Source: Phallus indusiatus (lineage: Eukaryota > Basidiomycota > Agaricomycetes > Phallales > Phallaceae). From it: a DNA stretch of 64,000 bases. The notes below the pieces were generated by a model. That model saw only the letters and a list, made by a program, of their open reading frames with translations. It did no database searches and was not told the origin of the DNA. The DNA lies in assembly GCA_027605045.1 (NCBI GenBank), contig JAQFWX010000139.1, forward strand, positions 1-64,000, read 5' to 3'. The translations under genes and the position numbers were made by a program. Below are positions 36,301-46,951 of this stretch, piece by piece (the first letter of the stretch is position 1; each line of letters starts with the position of its first letter).

Positions 36301-38182
36301 CGAGTCCTGGTGCTGGTGGATCGTCGGGGAATAATCCTCATCCTCATCCTCCATCTTCTTCGAGTGGTTCGACCGGGAAAAATCGATTTGGAATGGGAGT
36401 GGGCATTTCGAGGCCTGATTCGCGCAGTGGTGGTGGTAGTGGTTCGAATTCTACTCCCGGGGGAAATAACAACAACAACAATAGTAATAATAATAATTCT
36501 AATAATAGCGGTGGAGGAGGAGGGAGTGGAAGTAATAATCCTGGGTTATCGCCGTTGTCGACTAATAATATTGTACCCGTTGGTGTTCGATCCAATGCGC
36601 TTTTGGGGTTGGGCAATGTTGCTACTTCGTCTTCTACTTCGGGACGATTACGCGGTTCGTCTAATACCGGCGGCGGGGGTGGTGGTGGTGGGCCAGGTGG
36701 TCCAAACACATCTTCAGCATCGGGCAGCGCACAACCATCTCACTATCAACAGCAACAACCGACTTCACCCGGAGAATACACATCCACCCCTCATCTACTC
36801 CCGCCCATGTCAAGTCGAATGGCCAATTCATCAACATCAGCAGCAGCAGCAACACCATCCTCCTCCTCCTCGACATTTGTGAATCATCCGGGCGGGAAAG
36901 CACCGAAAGAAATTATTAATGCGGCGATTGTAGCATATTTGAGGTCGCATATTCAAAAAGAGGATGGATATATGGAGTTTGCTGCGTCCAAAGGAAGGTT
37001 GTTGCCTATTCCGGAGTTGTTGAAGGGGTATCGGTTTGCGGCGAGGATTGTGGCTACTTGGGCGAATAGGAAGACGCCGCCTACTGCTGAGGGGTGTGGA
37101 AATAAGAGGATCACGAAGGTTGGTTTTTTTTTTCCTTTCAAACGAAAGGATTTGAATTTAAGATTGATTTTTTTTGGTAGAATCATGTTTTGCAGGCTTT
37201 GTTTCGGCAGACTTCGTGGGGATCCGATTGTGAACAGACGTTACAATTAGCGGACAAGTACGGTCCAGGAGGTCCGTATGAAGATCCTCGTGTCGTTGAA
37301 ATTTTAAACGGCGGATCGATGCTTCCCGAAAAAGGCAGCTTAGGACTCGGAGGTCCTGGTGCTGCTGGAGGCGGTGGCAGCGGTGGTCCTGGTTCTGGTA
37401 CTGGTGGGGATGGGATGCTGTCGAAAGGTATTCCGGGGCGGAGTCAGGGGAGTGTTGCGTTATTGGATTTTTTGAAGGATGTGGATAGAGAGTACAAGTC
37501 CCGTATTGCTGGCGGTGCTGGTGCTGGTGTTGGAGGAGGAGTTGCGGTGAAGAAGTCTCCTGGTGGTAGTGCTGCTGCTGCTGCTAGTGTTCTTGCTGGT
37601 GTCGGTACCGGTAATGCTGGTGGTGGTGGTAATAGTAATTCTGGAACTGGTGCCAGTGCTGGTGTGAATCCTCAAAATCCTCAACCTCAAGTTACTAATC
37701 CGTCGTCTTCTTCTGGTGGAAATGGAGAAAACCCCGGTGGTGGTAATGCTGCTGGTGCTGGACTTCGACGTATAGGTGTTATCGTTACCGGAAATCCATA
37801 TCCTCCTGTTACTGCAACTTCTCTGAATCCAGATAATGGTGGTGGTGGATCGACTGACACCGTTGGACCCGCCAGCAGCACCACCGGTACCAATAGCGGT
37901 GCTTTATCTGGACTTATACTCCCGAGTAATACTACTACCGGTTCACCGCCTTCTGTTCCGACGCCGAATCGAACACCTGCTACGTCGCCTGTTACTCATA
38001 CTACTCACGCGGCGAGTCCTCCTAGCGGTGGTGGAGGAGAAACGCAATTGGTCTCAGTGGTTCAAGCTCAGGATCAAACGATGACGACGGCAAAGTTGGT
38101 TTTCGTTTCGGATTCCGCTACTACTGCTAGTGGTATTGTTGTTAATCCTTCTGCTGAGGATGGAAATGCTGCTGTCCCATAA
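33327..38182 (+). CDS. Large low-complexity protein with short conserved modules, function unknown
   Basis: Four exons (33327-35154, 35282-35421, 35484-37118, 37196-38182) give 1529 residues with all phases consistent. Most of it is disordered: poly-Gln near the start (about residues 11-26), an Asp/Arg/Glu-repeat at 185-225, poly-His, poly-Pro, then Gly/Ser/Asn tracts. Three stretches look ordered: EIVVLLMEDIRFTG...DFQLAEVSVGL (about 535-565), RRGKYRQCFVRISDDGTMEC (620-640), and KEIINAAIVAYLRSHI with LPIPELLKGYRFAARIVATW (about 1130-1190), which runs into ALFRQTSWGSDCEQTLQL. The last block also has tandem Gly/Ala-rich runs. I do not recognise the family. Low-complexity length and composition suggest a transcriptional or RNA-related scaffold, but this is inference only. 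Confidence 0.75.
33881..33980 (+). repeat. Imperfect GAGACA/GAGATA repeat encoding an Arg-Asp/Arg-Glu tract
   Basis: Within exon 1, about 100 bp of hexanucleotide-like units encode alternating DRER residues. Such RD/RE dipeptide tracts occur in splicing and transcription proteins. The length may vary between strains. Confidence 0.7.
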
Positions 38183-38671
38183 CGACACGCCCCCTCTCGA
38201 AAAATATCCCATTCCCCTTCTCCTCGGCATTTCTCCATTCGATACCCATATCACTACTCTCATTTTGACATTTATCCCTTGGGTCTTGGGGTTTGTTTAA
38301 GTTATCTCTGGAGAATTTATATTATTCTTTTTTTGCCTTTTTTTCTTGTATGTATATGCTCCAAAACGGCTGATTTCGGCTGATTCATGTCTTGTTTTTT
38401 TTTTTGGCTTCCTCCCATCCCCCCATTTACGTTCCGTTTTGTATACAATTTTTTGGCTTTTTGTTCATACACTTGCTACGTACACACATTGTTCAAATCA
38501 CAGTATATAGTAGACAACATTTTTTTTCTTCCTCCTTTTTCTTTGTTTCGTTTTCAGCTGCACATACTTTTATGACCCTCGGATTGGCACATTCAAAATG
38601 CAATTTGTACTTCATGAAACAATTAAACATTACAAGATTTACACCTTTTCTTTCTGCTGAGTAACCTTAGA
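38183..38671. other. Convergent 3' region
   Basis: About 490 T-rich bases between two converging genes. No gene is seen. Confidence 0.5.
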
Positions 38672-39902
38672 CTACAATTCGATTTTAACACCAGTCCCAA
38701 TATTAACGCAACCTTGACCAAAAGCTTGTTGTAATAGGAATTTGACGTCCGAGCCGGAGCAGTGTAAAGGAACTACGTATTTCGGAGGTGGGTTTAGTTC
38801 TTTGCTGAGGTAGTGGACAGTTGGTTCGAGACGAGGGCGGAACATCATTCCGCCTAAATGCATACCACCCAAAACCTAACAGAAGATTAGAGGTTGAATG
38901 AAGACATTGCGCGTTCAAACTGTACCATGTATATGGGTTTTTTGAATTTTTCAACGGCGTGTTTGACAACGTTGACGATTCCTGCGTGAGAGCATGCGCT
39001 GAATATGACGATGCCTTTGTCGAGGACATCAACAGCTACATAGCGTTCTTCCATAATATATGGATCGTCGACCCATTGACCACCACCATCACCAACCTCA
39101 TCTGCAACCCACTTCATATGCCCGGGCATGCCGATTTCAAACTCGGTGACGCGGGGGATTTCACCGCTCACGTAGACGGCACCATCGGCGACGACATGTT
39201 CGTCAGCATGAAGATCGAGAATCGCACCCGCGTCTTCGATTTCTTTATGCGTGGGGTCGTATGGGAGACGGAATAGACCATTTTGTGAGCCTGCGAAGGG
39301 CGCGGCGCGTGCGATGGGTCTGTCTGGGTGTGCATCGACTATGACCGTGGTGGGTTTGTTGGAGTTTGGGTGGTTCAACCCGGCAGTGGTAGCGGCACTA
39401 GTGAGGAGTTTGACGGCTGTTGGGATAGCACCTGTGTGGTCTCCGTGGTAGTGGGAGATGACGATTCGTTCGATGGGTGGGGTGATGCTGTCTAAGCCGA
39501 GGGATGCAAAGTTGCGGTCAAATGTGCGGGGGTCTGGTCCGGTGTCGAATAGTGTGGAGTGGTGCACGCCGTCTTTGACTGTTCTCTGTCAAAAAAAAAT
39601 GAGACCGAGTGTCTAATATACATGATGAATAAACTTGCGATGAGGACGGATAAGCCGTGTGCACCGCAGCAGTAGTTGTACAAGTCTACAATCCCTTTAC
39701 TGCCGGTTTCGACGTCGGGTGGGGGATTGGACAGCACTTTTTGAACTACTTCGGGGATGAAACCCGGTGGAAGTGGATTCATCCTAGTTTATTTATCAGA
39801 GCTGTCTCGAATACATGATAGTTATTTTGTCATCTACCATTCGACATTGTTGTCAACGACGATTTGAATGGTGAGCTTGTCGACTGTTTCAAGTTGAGAC
39901 AT
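38672..39902 (-). CDS. Metallo-beta-lactamase-fold hydrolase (COG1237-like)
   Basis: Exons 39838-39902 (MSQLETVDKLTIQIVVDNNV), about 39650-39783, one from about 39580 to 38927, and a last one ending at 38672. Key parts are LYNYCCGAHGLSVLI, LFDTGPDPRTFDRN, the metal site VISHYHGDHTGA (HxHxDH), FSACSHAGIVNVV (a third His) and IYMVLGGMHLGG, with a final VPLHCSG. FDTGP plus SHYHGDHTGA and the GGxHL ending match the group related to the archaeal dihydropterin-aminobenzene phosphate synthase and other two-metal hydrolases. The substrate is unknown. There are no membrane segments or signal peptide, so it is probably cytosolic. The third exon start near 39585 was set by frame. Confidence 0.85.
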
Positions 39903-40134
39903 GTTGTGCTAGCATTTCGATCTTTGTACGCCGATCTCATATTTATTTGATATCTATCAGATTATCTATTATCAGATATTTGATTCGCAATTCGTGATTG
40001 TCCCACGCGCTCATCTGCAAATCCATTTCACTCCAATGTAATTGGCTCCGCCATTACGAACAAACTGAGTGACTGGTGACAATACTTCCTTCCTCCCTCG
40101 CTTTCTCTCTCTCTCTCACTTTCTTCTCTTTTTA

Positions 40135-41975
40135 ATGTGCTCTCTTCGGGTTAACTGGAATGCCTTTAGTTTCCATCGCAGCCGAGGAGTCCGAGCCCGA
40201 ACATCACCCGCTTTGTCTGTGACGACGTCATTGAACTCGTTATACTATCACACTCCCCGGAGGATTCCAGAGTCGAGATGTTTATACACAGATGCACTCA
40301 CAGACAGTGTCGGTCTTTCTCGAGCTCGGAAATGTCCATGCCGTGGCTCGGCGCCGGTCTCGTCATGGTGGACGTCGACCGGTCAACAAACTTCACGAGT
40401 GGCTTCCAATCCAAATTCGGGTTTATCAGCAACAATGAGAAAACGGTTTGCAAGCTCAAAAGTAACGGCTTCGAGTGAGAAGAGTCATCATTTAGACGAC
40501 ACGTTAAGTTCAGCGACAGCCATCCGACACGAACACGATCATGACCACCACCACCATGAACACAATCACGAAATGCACACTCACACTCACGGCGTCTTTG
40601 GCTTCGGCGGACACGACCATAATCATGAACACCAGCGAGCGGATGCCGAAAAGTTCATCGAGACTCTCAAAGGCGGAGGTGAGTCCCTTTCTTCAAATTC
40701 TAGAAAGATACATTACATATATATGTTCGCTCTCGAGGTGACCGTGGTTCACGTATTACACTAATTGGTCTATTTGCCAATGTCGGTCTTACGGCTGCAA
40801 AAGGCGCTGCTGGATGGTCAATTCCTCTCTTTGCTTCATCTGTTATATTTTTACTTTCAATTTGATTTACCCATTTTAAAACTAACGCTGTTATCTCTTC
40901 AGGTTTCTTCATTCCGCTTCGCTTCTCGCAGATGCTGGACACTCTTTGAGTGATCTACTAGGAGACTTTGTAACTCTGTTTTGTTGGAGGCTTTCACGAC
41001 AACCAAAGTCACCTCGCTATCCATATGGTAAGCACACCCCTTAGTGGCGGATTATTTGATGCTGACCGTTCTGGCAAGGGTATGGTAAATTCGAGACAAT
41101 CGGGACAGTCACCGTTTCGCTCCTCTTGGTAGGAGGCGCTTTGGGTATCGGCTTCCACTCCTACAATCTCCTCCTCGAAGCTCTCTACCCAAGCATTCAA
41201 CTCCTTCAACCAGGACTCGCGCACGACATTCTTCAAACCATCGTACACACGACGAGCAATATCTCATCCCACGCGACGGAACACGGTGCACCTGACCCCG
41301 GAAACATACTCGACCCAAACGCAGCGTGGTTCGCAGCCGTTAGCGTCGTTGCTAAAGAGTGGCTGTACCGCGCTACCAAAAAGGTCGCGGACGATGAACA
41401 TAGTGGTGTTCTTATGGCTAATGCGATACATCATCGAAGTGACGCTTATTCGAGTCTTGTAGCTCTTATTGCTATTTTGGGGACATGGCTTGTCCCGGGT
41501 CTTCCGCTAGATCCACTGGGAGGTACGTGTATACTGGTTGACGAGGCGTTCTTTTGAATGTTCATGATCCTCCGTAGGTCTAGTCGTTTCTTTTGTCATC
41601 CTCGGTCAAGGACTGGGTCTCCTCCAAGGAGGTTTTAACCAGCTAGTAGACCGCGGCGTATCCGACAAAACACGCACAACCATCATCCGACAACTAAATC
41701 CACTTTTCGATCCTTCGACGCCCTCTCTCCAGCTCAAAAATCTCACAGCCATTCGAGATGTCCGCGCCGTACGATCCGGCGCTCTCATGTTTGTCGATCT
41801 CGTTGCTGTTCTCCCACCGCAAACAACCATGGTAGAAGCTTATTTCGTCCAGCAACAAATTCGCGAACGGCTTTTTGCGTTTAAAAAAGAGATTTCGGAG
41901 GTTAGAGTGAAGATGATTCCGGATGACGTCGATGTCGATGTCGAAAGTACATCGACTTCGAATTCGCAGTCATAG
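40135..41975 (+). CDS. Cation diffusion facilitator, mitochondrial Mmt type
   Basis: Five exons (40135-40678, 40738-40816, 40903-41027, 41079-41522, 41578-41975) give 529 residues. The first ATG is 40135 (MCSLRVNWNAFSFHRSRGVR), whose Arg/Ser-rich leader fits a mitochondrial targeting signal. A His-rich metal-binding patch follows (HDHDHHHHEHNH...HTHTHG). The CDF core shows LLADAGHSLSDLLGDFVTL (metal-site Asp residues), SPRYPYGYGKFETIG and ANAIHHRSDAYSSLVAL. The C-terminal cytoplasmic domain ends after RVKMIPDDVDVDV. The HxxxD pair in HHRSD and the leader are like yeast Mmt1/Mmt2, which move iron out of mitochondria. Zinc or manganese cannot be excluded. Confidence 0.9.
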
Positions 41976-42151
41976 ATTTTTGTTTGATTTGTTATATATA
42001 TTTGTGGCATCTCGGAGAGTATTTTATGGGCACATATGTATAACTTCAATGAATAAATAAATTGTACCCCGCGCAGAAATCATACAAACAAATTTCGTCA
42101 GATGTGTGTTGAAAACGAAGAGTTATAGAGTCGGTTTTATACACAAGCTAT

Positions 42152-44452
42152 TCAACCCAGAGATCGGCGGTAGTTGCTGTCGTGCCACATAGTTTGTAGC
42201 AGTACTGCTAGGAATATGCTGACGGCGACTGTCTTCAAAATAATAGAGAATGCCGAGTCCCTTCCGCCGGCGCTTCCTTTGTTTTTCTGGCAGAGCTAGA
42301 TGGAAATGTCTCTGGAGCACTTACCACAATACCTTAAAGATATGATAAAGGCAGCTAAAAATGCAAATATCTTCATAGAACCAAGACTACTATCAGCAAC
42401 CGCCAAAGCCAAATTACCTATATGGTATCATGTCGGCCTGAAAGGGAAACATCGTATAGGATGGAAATCACCCGCCGCGATATGCCTAAGATCCAACCAC
42501 CACATAATAACAACTGGAGACATGATCGATCTCCTCTCACCCAACCACCAGGTGACCCCACTCTGCAACTCCCCCGAAACATGCAAACAATGGGCGCAAA
42601 ACACCCTGACACGTCTGGAAGACCAATGGAACCCACTAGCAGTACAACAAGCTCTAGAATATAGACCACCCGAAGAACTCTTATACGTCGCCAAATCTCT
42701 ACCGGAACCCTCTGATGACCTGAAGGACGGCTTCAGAATAAACTTATACAACCCACCACCGAGAGAGCGTCGCCTTTTCCGTCCACCTGACGACCCAAAT
42801 CCACCAGACACACTGATAATCTACACGGATGGGTCAGCAAGAAATAATGGAAACTCAGAAGCAACAGCGGGCATGGGGATTTGGTATGGCAAAGACGACC
42901 CGCGCAACCAGGCCTTGAGACTCCCTCAGAACATGAACCGGAACAATGCGGCAGAGCTCATGGCGATACTATACGTACTACAAAACACGGCACCTAAAAC
43001 TGAATTAGAAATACGAACAGATTCCCAGTATAGCATAAACCAAATAACAAAATACCTACATAAAAACATCCAACAAGGATGGATGGGTGTAGCAAACAAA
43101 AACATCATCGTCGCCATTGCCGGATGGCTGCTGTTCAGAGAACAACAAGGAACCTGTACCTACCTACGCAAAGTAGAAGGCCATAGTGGAGACGAAGGCA
43201 ATGAGGAAGCTGATAAACTTGCAAACCAAGGAGCAGAAAAAGAAACACCAGATAACATCAACCTCACGTCACCACAAGATTGCCGCATTCAAGGCCTCGC
43301 GTTGGCACATGCCTCGCAAGCGCTACTGTACCGCACGATCCTGGATGCCAAAGATACACCTATCAGACCCCGGACTGTTAGCATGCTAGAAATAGCGAAG
43401 AACGATATTCAAGATCTCACCGGAGACATCCCAACTGATGAAATCATATGGAAATCGTTGCGACATAACTGCTTCAGCAAAAACATACAAGCTTTCCTAT
43501 GGAAATCCATGCACGATGCCCATAAAATCGGGACCTACTGGCAAGGTATCACCGGATTTGAACACAGAGGAATGTGTCATACATGTAACGAAATCGAGAC
43601 ACTAGAACACATTCTACTAGAATGTCCACATACTGGACAACAAATAGCCTGGAATGAAACAAGAAAATTCTGGAAAAACGAAATAGAATGGAGGGAACCC
43701 ACACTAGGCAGTATCCTGGCATGTGCCGCCCCACTAGTCCGAAAAAACACCCAAGTGAACAGATCCATCCTTCGACTCTACGCCATACTCCTATCCGAAA
43801 CAGCCTTCTTTATATGGAAACTAAGATGCGAATGGAAAATACAAAATCAAGGCACCCCCGAGACCCAACCCCATCAGAAAGAAATCAAAACAAGATGGAA
43901 AAAGACACTATACCAAAAGATAAGAACTGACTTCCTATCCACGAACCCAAAGTATGGCCAGAAAGCTATACCGGAGAGCGAGGTTGTTAAGACATGGAGC
44001 CATGTCTTAACCGCAGATCAGATACAAGAACATCTGAGACCGACTGCGCGGCTGGGGTTTTAGTGGGTAAACTAGCGGACGGTGATTCTGTGACTGTAGG
44101 TCACAACATCACCGACGATAGGAGTCCTACACTATTGGCGTGGAACGCCAATGTGCGGAATGCATTTCCCCGCGGGGCCGCCTCGTTTTCTCTCCAGACT
44201 AACCTCCACAAATGCAGGTTGAAACTCCTGCGAAACCCCCTATGACGGGGTAGAACGTACTCCGAGTGAGTCCCAACTCTACCCAGACCAACGTCTTTCC
44301 AAAAAAAAAAAAAAGAAATGTCTCTGGAGCAGCTCTGGAGAGAAAACTTGAATGGAGTGGGACAAAGAAAACTACATATTCTACTCCCTAGTCTCGAGTG
44401 TCGAATGCCATTCAAGTTCGTTACTAGCTGAGTCAGGAAGGAGACTTACCAT
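42152..44452 (-). CDS. Possible 45-residue tail-anchored membrane protein, intron interrupted by a LINE
   Basis: Minus-strand exon 2 (42152-42286) reads KNKGSAGGRDSAF, then a hydrophobic helix SIILKTVAVSIFLAVLLQTMW, then HDSNYRRSLG and a stop. An ATG at 44450-44452 lies directly against a strong donor (ATG|GTAAGT), and TGCCAG|AAA is a good acceptor, both phase 0. The protein would be Met plus 44 residues with one membrane span. Without the LINE and its duplicated target site the intron would be about 150 nt. I know no homologue, the coding evidence is only splice signals plus a clean hydrophobic span, and an open frame in another phase overlaps exon 2. Treat as a candidate. Confidence 0.35.
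42300..44063 (+). CDS. LINE ORF2 fragment: RNase H and C-terminal zinc finger (587 codons)
   Basis: The frame has lost the endonuclease and reverse transcriptase and keeps the end of a fungal non-LTR retrotransposon polyprotein. The RNase H type 1 domain has its four acids intact in context: IYTDGSARNN, NNAAELMAILY, IRTDSQYS and HSGDEGNEEADKLANQ. A C-x2-C-x7-H-x4-C motif (CHTCNEIETLEHILLEC) follows, then an end rich in Lys/Arg. The first six codons, including the ATG at 42300, come from host sequence (the target duplicate), so this start is accidental. The frame is otherwise free of stops, which points to a recent insertion. Confidence 0.85.
   Translation: MEMSLEHLPQYLKDMIKAAKNANIFIEPRLLSATAKAKLPIWYHVGLKGKHRIGWKSPAAICLRSNHHIITTGDMIDLLSPNHQVTPLCNSPETCKQWAQNTLTRLEDQWNPLAVQQALEYRPPEELLYVAKSLPEPSDDLKDGFRINLYNPPPRERRLFRPPDDPNPPDTLIIYTDGSARNNGNSEATAGMGIWYGKDDPRNQALRLPQNMNRNNAAELMAILYVLQNTAPKTELEIRTDSQYSINQITKYLHKNIQQGWMGVANKNIIVAIAGWLLFREQQGTCTYLRKVEGHSGDEGNEEADKLANQGAEKETPDNINLTSPQDCRIQGLALAHASQALLYRTILDAKDTPIRPRTVSMLEIAKNDIQDLTGDIPTDEIIWKSLRHNCFSKNIQAFLWKSMHDAHKIGTYWQGITGFEHRGMCHTCNEIETLEHILLECPHTGQQIAWNETRKFWKNEIEWREPTLGSILACAAPLVRKNTQVNRSILRLYAILLSETAFFIWKLRCEWKIQNQGTPETQPHQKEIKTRWKKTLYQKIRTDFLSTNPKYGQKAIPESEVVKTWSHVLTADQIQEHLRPTARLGF
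42303..42319 (+). repeat. Target-site duplication, left copy
   Basis: GAAATGTCTCTGGAGCA, 17 bp, identical to 44315-44331. Confidence 0.9.
42320..44314 (+). mobile_element. 5'-truncated non-LTR retrotransposon (LINE)
   Basis: A 1995-bp insertion bordered by identical 17-bp direct repeats (42303-42319 and 44315-44331) and ending in 14 A residues (44301-44314). This is the signature of target-primed reverse transcription with 5' truncation. Inside are the RNase H/zinc-finger end of ORF2 and about 240 bp of 3' untranslated sequence. The clade (Tad-like or other RNase H-bearing fungal LINE) cannot be fixed without the reverse transcriptase. It has a more A-rich sense strand than the host genes around it. 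Confidence 0.93.
44315..44331 (+). repeat. Target-site duplication, right copy
   Basis: Identical to 42303-42319, directly after the poly(A) run. Confidence 0.9.
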
Positions 44453-44740
44453 TTGAGGAATGATTCGGCCCTGCAGATGATCTGATCGTCAAGCCACCCC
44501 CTTTTTGATGAGCAACTATTATCTATGCGAGATGTCTGATCTGGCTCAGGGCTAATTGGATAAAAGCTGATAAGAGGTTCACTCCAAGAATTATAACTCG
44601 TATTCTATCAAATTAAATTTACAAATTGACGGCGTATTATCCATCTCGTGTATTAATAAAAATATGGGGATAAATATCCCAATGAGAGAAACAAAAAAAA
44701 AAAATCCGCGTTTCAGCATATTATCACTTACATATTTAAC

Positions 44741-46492
44741 TCAAAACCCTCCAGGTTCGGACGTAAGTTCCGGAAGCAACTCCTCCATTAATGACCATCC
44801 TCCAGTTTCCGTCGGCTTCCTCCTCCACCAAATTTCTCGATAAAATGCCACTTGTCTTAAAGAAGGACATAATTTTTCCCATCGACGTAGATGTATTGGA
44901 GTTTCTGCGATTTCTTCGCGATCGGCCTCGGTTAAAATCAAAGGTTGATGTGTCGGGATTACTATTCCCTTGGGACAGGTGTACGAACGCGAGTAATTAG
45001 TGAACTTTGGGTTCTTCTCAAAAATGTGGAGGACTTCGAGATGATTTAAGCGAGGTAAAAAGCGAGGTCCGAATGAAATTCTGAAGTACTGGGTAATTCG
45101 TTCAATAAAGCTTGACTCTGGGCGGGGAAAAAATAAATTATACAGTACCTCGTCAACTCCAGGTCCCATTACCAACTGTATTTTCAATTCTTTGACCGCT
45201 GGAAATAGTTGACAGATACAGAGAAAGAGGTCTTCACTCCATGATGCCAAATTGAAAGTTAACCGTTGCAGATCCAAATTTAATTGGTACAGATTCTCGA
45301 TGAAGTTCACTAAAATACATTCCCAGGAGACTCCGCCTGCGGTTGAAGTCGGGAAGTCCACAATGGTTATATTTTTCAAGGGTCGAGGAGGTTGCCGTCC
45401 GTGAATGAAGACAGTCAGGGTTCGAATTTGGCCCGTGATTGTCGTTAAATTAGGTAGCGCCTGCATAGGAAGGATAGGGCCAAGTTCACGAGGGACCCGA
45501 GAAAGATTTAGAGCAGTCAAGTTTCCCAAAGATGAAAAGACGCGACCGAGCATAACGCTGTCATGATCTTGCAAGCCGGCACCGGTGCAACTGAGGTAGT
45601 CCAGCGCTGGTGGGTTTGGCATATCTGAAATTAAATTATAGGCAGGGCGTTCCATAAACCCATCCAAGGATAGGTGAACCAAGTGAGGGGACTTTGTCAA
45701 GAAAGCTTCGCATAGATGGACTGCCACAGGGTTTTCCAAGGTGTAAGCTTTAGTCCAACATTTGATGATGACGAGACGTCGAAGTGGGATGGGAGCCACA
45801 GGTATTAATCTATGAAGACCGGAAGCTATCTGTGTCTCGCGTAGTTCGAGAGTGGTGAGAGAGGGTAAGGCAAGGACCCATCCCAAGAAGTCGGCAGGAA
45901 CGCAGTCTCCTATTATATACAGCGAATGCAGATTACTGAAACGCGGGATATAATTGAAGATTGGGCGAATGCATGCATCTATATGTACGCCTGAGCGTTG
46001 GGGATTGGATACCATTCCCAATGGAGACCACATTAATGCTCGCGAGTTGACCATATTGGGCTGACTCGGAGGGAGTGAAAAATACGGTATATTGAGACGA
46101 TGGTAGGCATGCTCCGCGCTGTCAATTACGTCCTGAGGAATGATGCGCATTTTATTAGTATTAGGAGATAGTAAAGTAAGTTCCTGGACTTGTTGACGTA
46201 GTTGCGGATTGTTATCAAGTGACAATAAAGTATGCACAGCGTAGTGGTTGGGATCCAGGTACAAGTGATTGTAGAGAAGGTTGCGGGCCACAGAGTTGAG
46301 ATACCGGCACGCGAGAGAGACATTGTACAATTCCCCTGCTCTTGATAGATGCAACATGATCATTTCCCATGTTTCCACAGGAAATTTGGGAATTCCGCTA
46401 CTAGGAGCGAGTGGCTAGAGTCAATGAGAAACTTGTCAGGTCTTGTCCAATACAGAACAGTAGGAGTTATTGCAAACCTCGTTATATTCCAT
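44741..46492 (-). CDS. F-box protein with leucine-rich-repeat-like body
   Basis: A five-codon first exon (MEYNE, 46478-46492) is joined at GAG|GTTTGC to CTCTAG|CCA to one long exon ending at 44741, giving about 562 residues. FPVETWEMIMLHLSRAGELY with SLACRYLNSVARNLLYNHLY is an F-box, the motif that binds Skp1 in SCF ubiquitin ligases. The rest has irregular Leu-rich strands (LHSLYIIGDCVPADFLGWVL, LTTLELRETQI, LVHLSLDGF, LTALNLSRVP), as in the large F-box families of Agaricomycetes, where it presumably selects a substrate. The single long body exon is usual for that group. Target unknown. Confidence 0.85.
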
Positions 46493-46951
46493 TGAAAATT
46501 TCAAAAGTAGCGTGTGGATCGGGAGAAAGAAATTGTGAAGTTGTGAAAGACTGAAGTTGTACTGTCACCCGCCTATATGTACGTCGGGAAGGCACAATTA
46601 TCTAATCGCGATTTTGGCAAAACACCGATGGTCTGGCTATCTCCGACGGGTCCCCAGCTGTTTACCTAATTGTTCAACGGTTGTCCTAATTGTCCAGCTC
46701 AGACATGAACCATCTTTTTATGAACAATGTTACTAAGGTTTGTGGACAATTTTGTTATGATTTTTTTTGTTCTTTTTCTTTGCCTCTTTTCGAGTTTTTT
46801 CAGCGTCCCTCGTTCTAGGTTCATTAGCGAAGATTCTTCCGGCTCTTTCCTACATTTACTCTCATCTCATTTATGGAATATGAAGACACTGGCATATGAC
46901 TTTCTCTGAAAAAATAATTACAACAATTCTGGTTCCCGCTGCTACATAATA
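46493..46951. other. Intergenic, no gene recognised
   Basis: Promoter of the F-box gene (a CATATAGG lies about 80 bp upstream) and 3' flank of the TauD-type gene. No coding sequence is seen. Confidence 0.45.

Noticed and set aside
35746..38263. Long minus-strand and alternate-frame ORFs opposite the 1529-residue gene (for example 36344-36709).
   Set aside because: Products of simple-sequence repeats such as poly-Pro from GGT/GGA runs. The plus-strand exons have consistent phases and good splice sites.
42123..42320. Minus 65-codon ORF overlapping the 5' LINE junction.
   Set aside because: Its frame is basic and featureless, while the alternate frame in the same place gives a clean membrane helix with good splice signals. 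It also crosses the insertion boundary.
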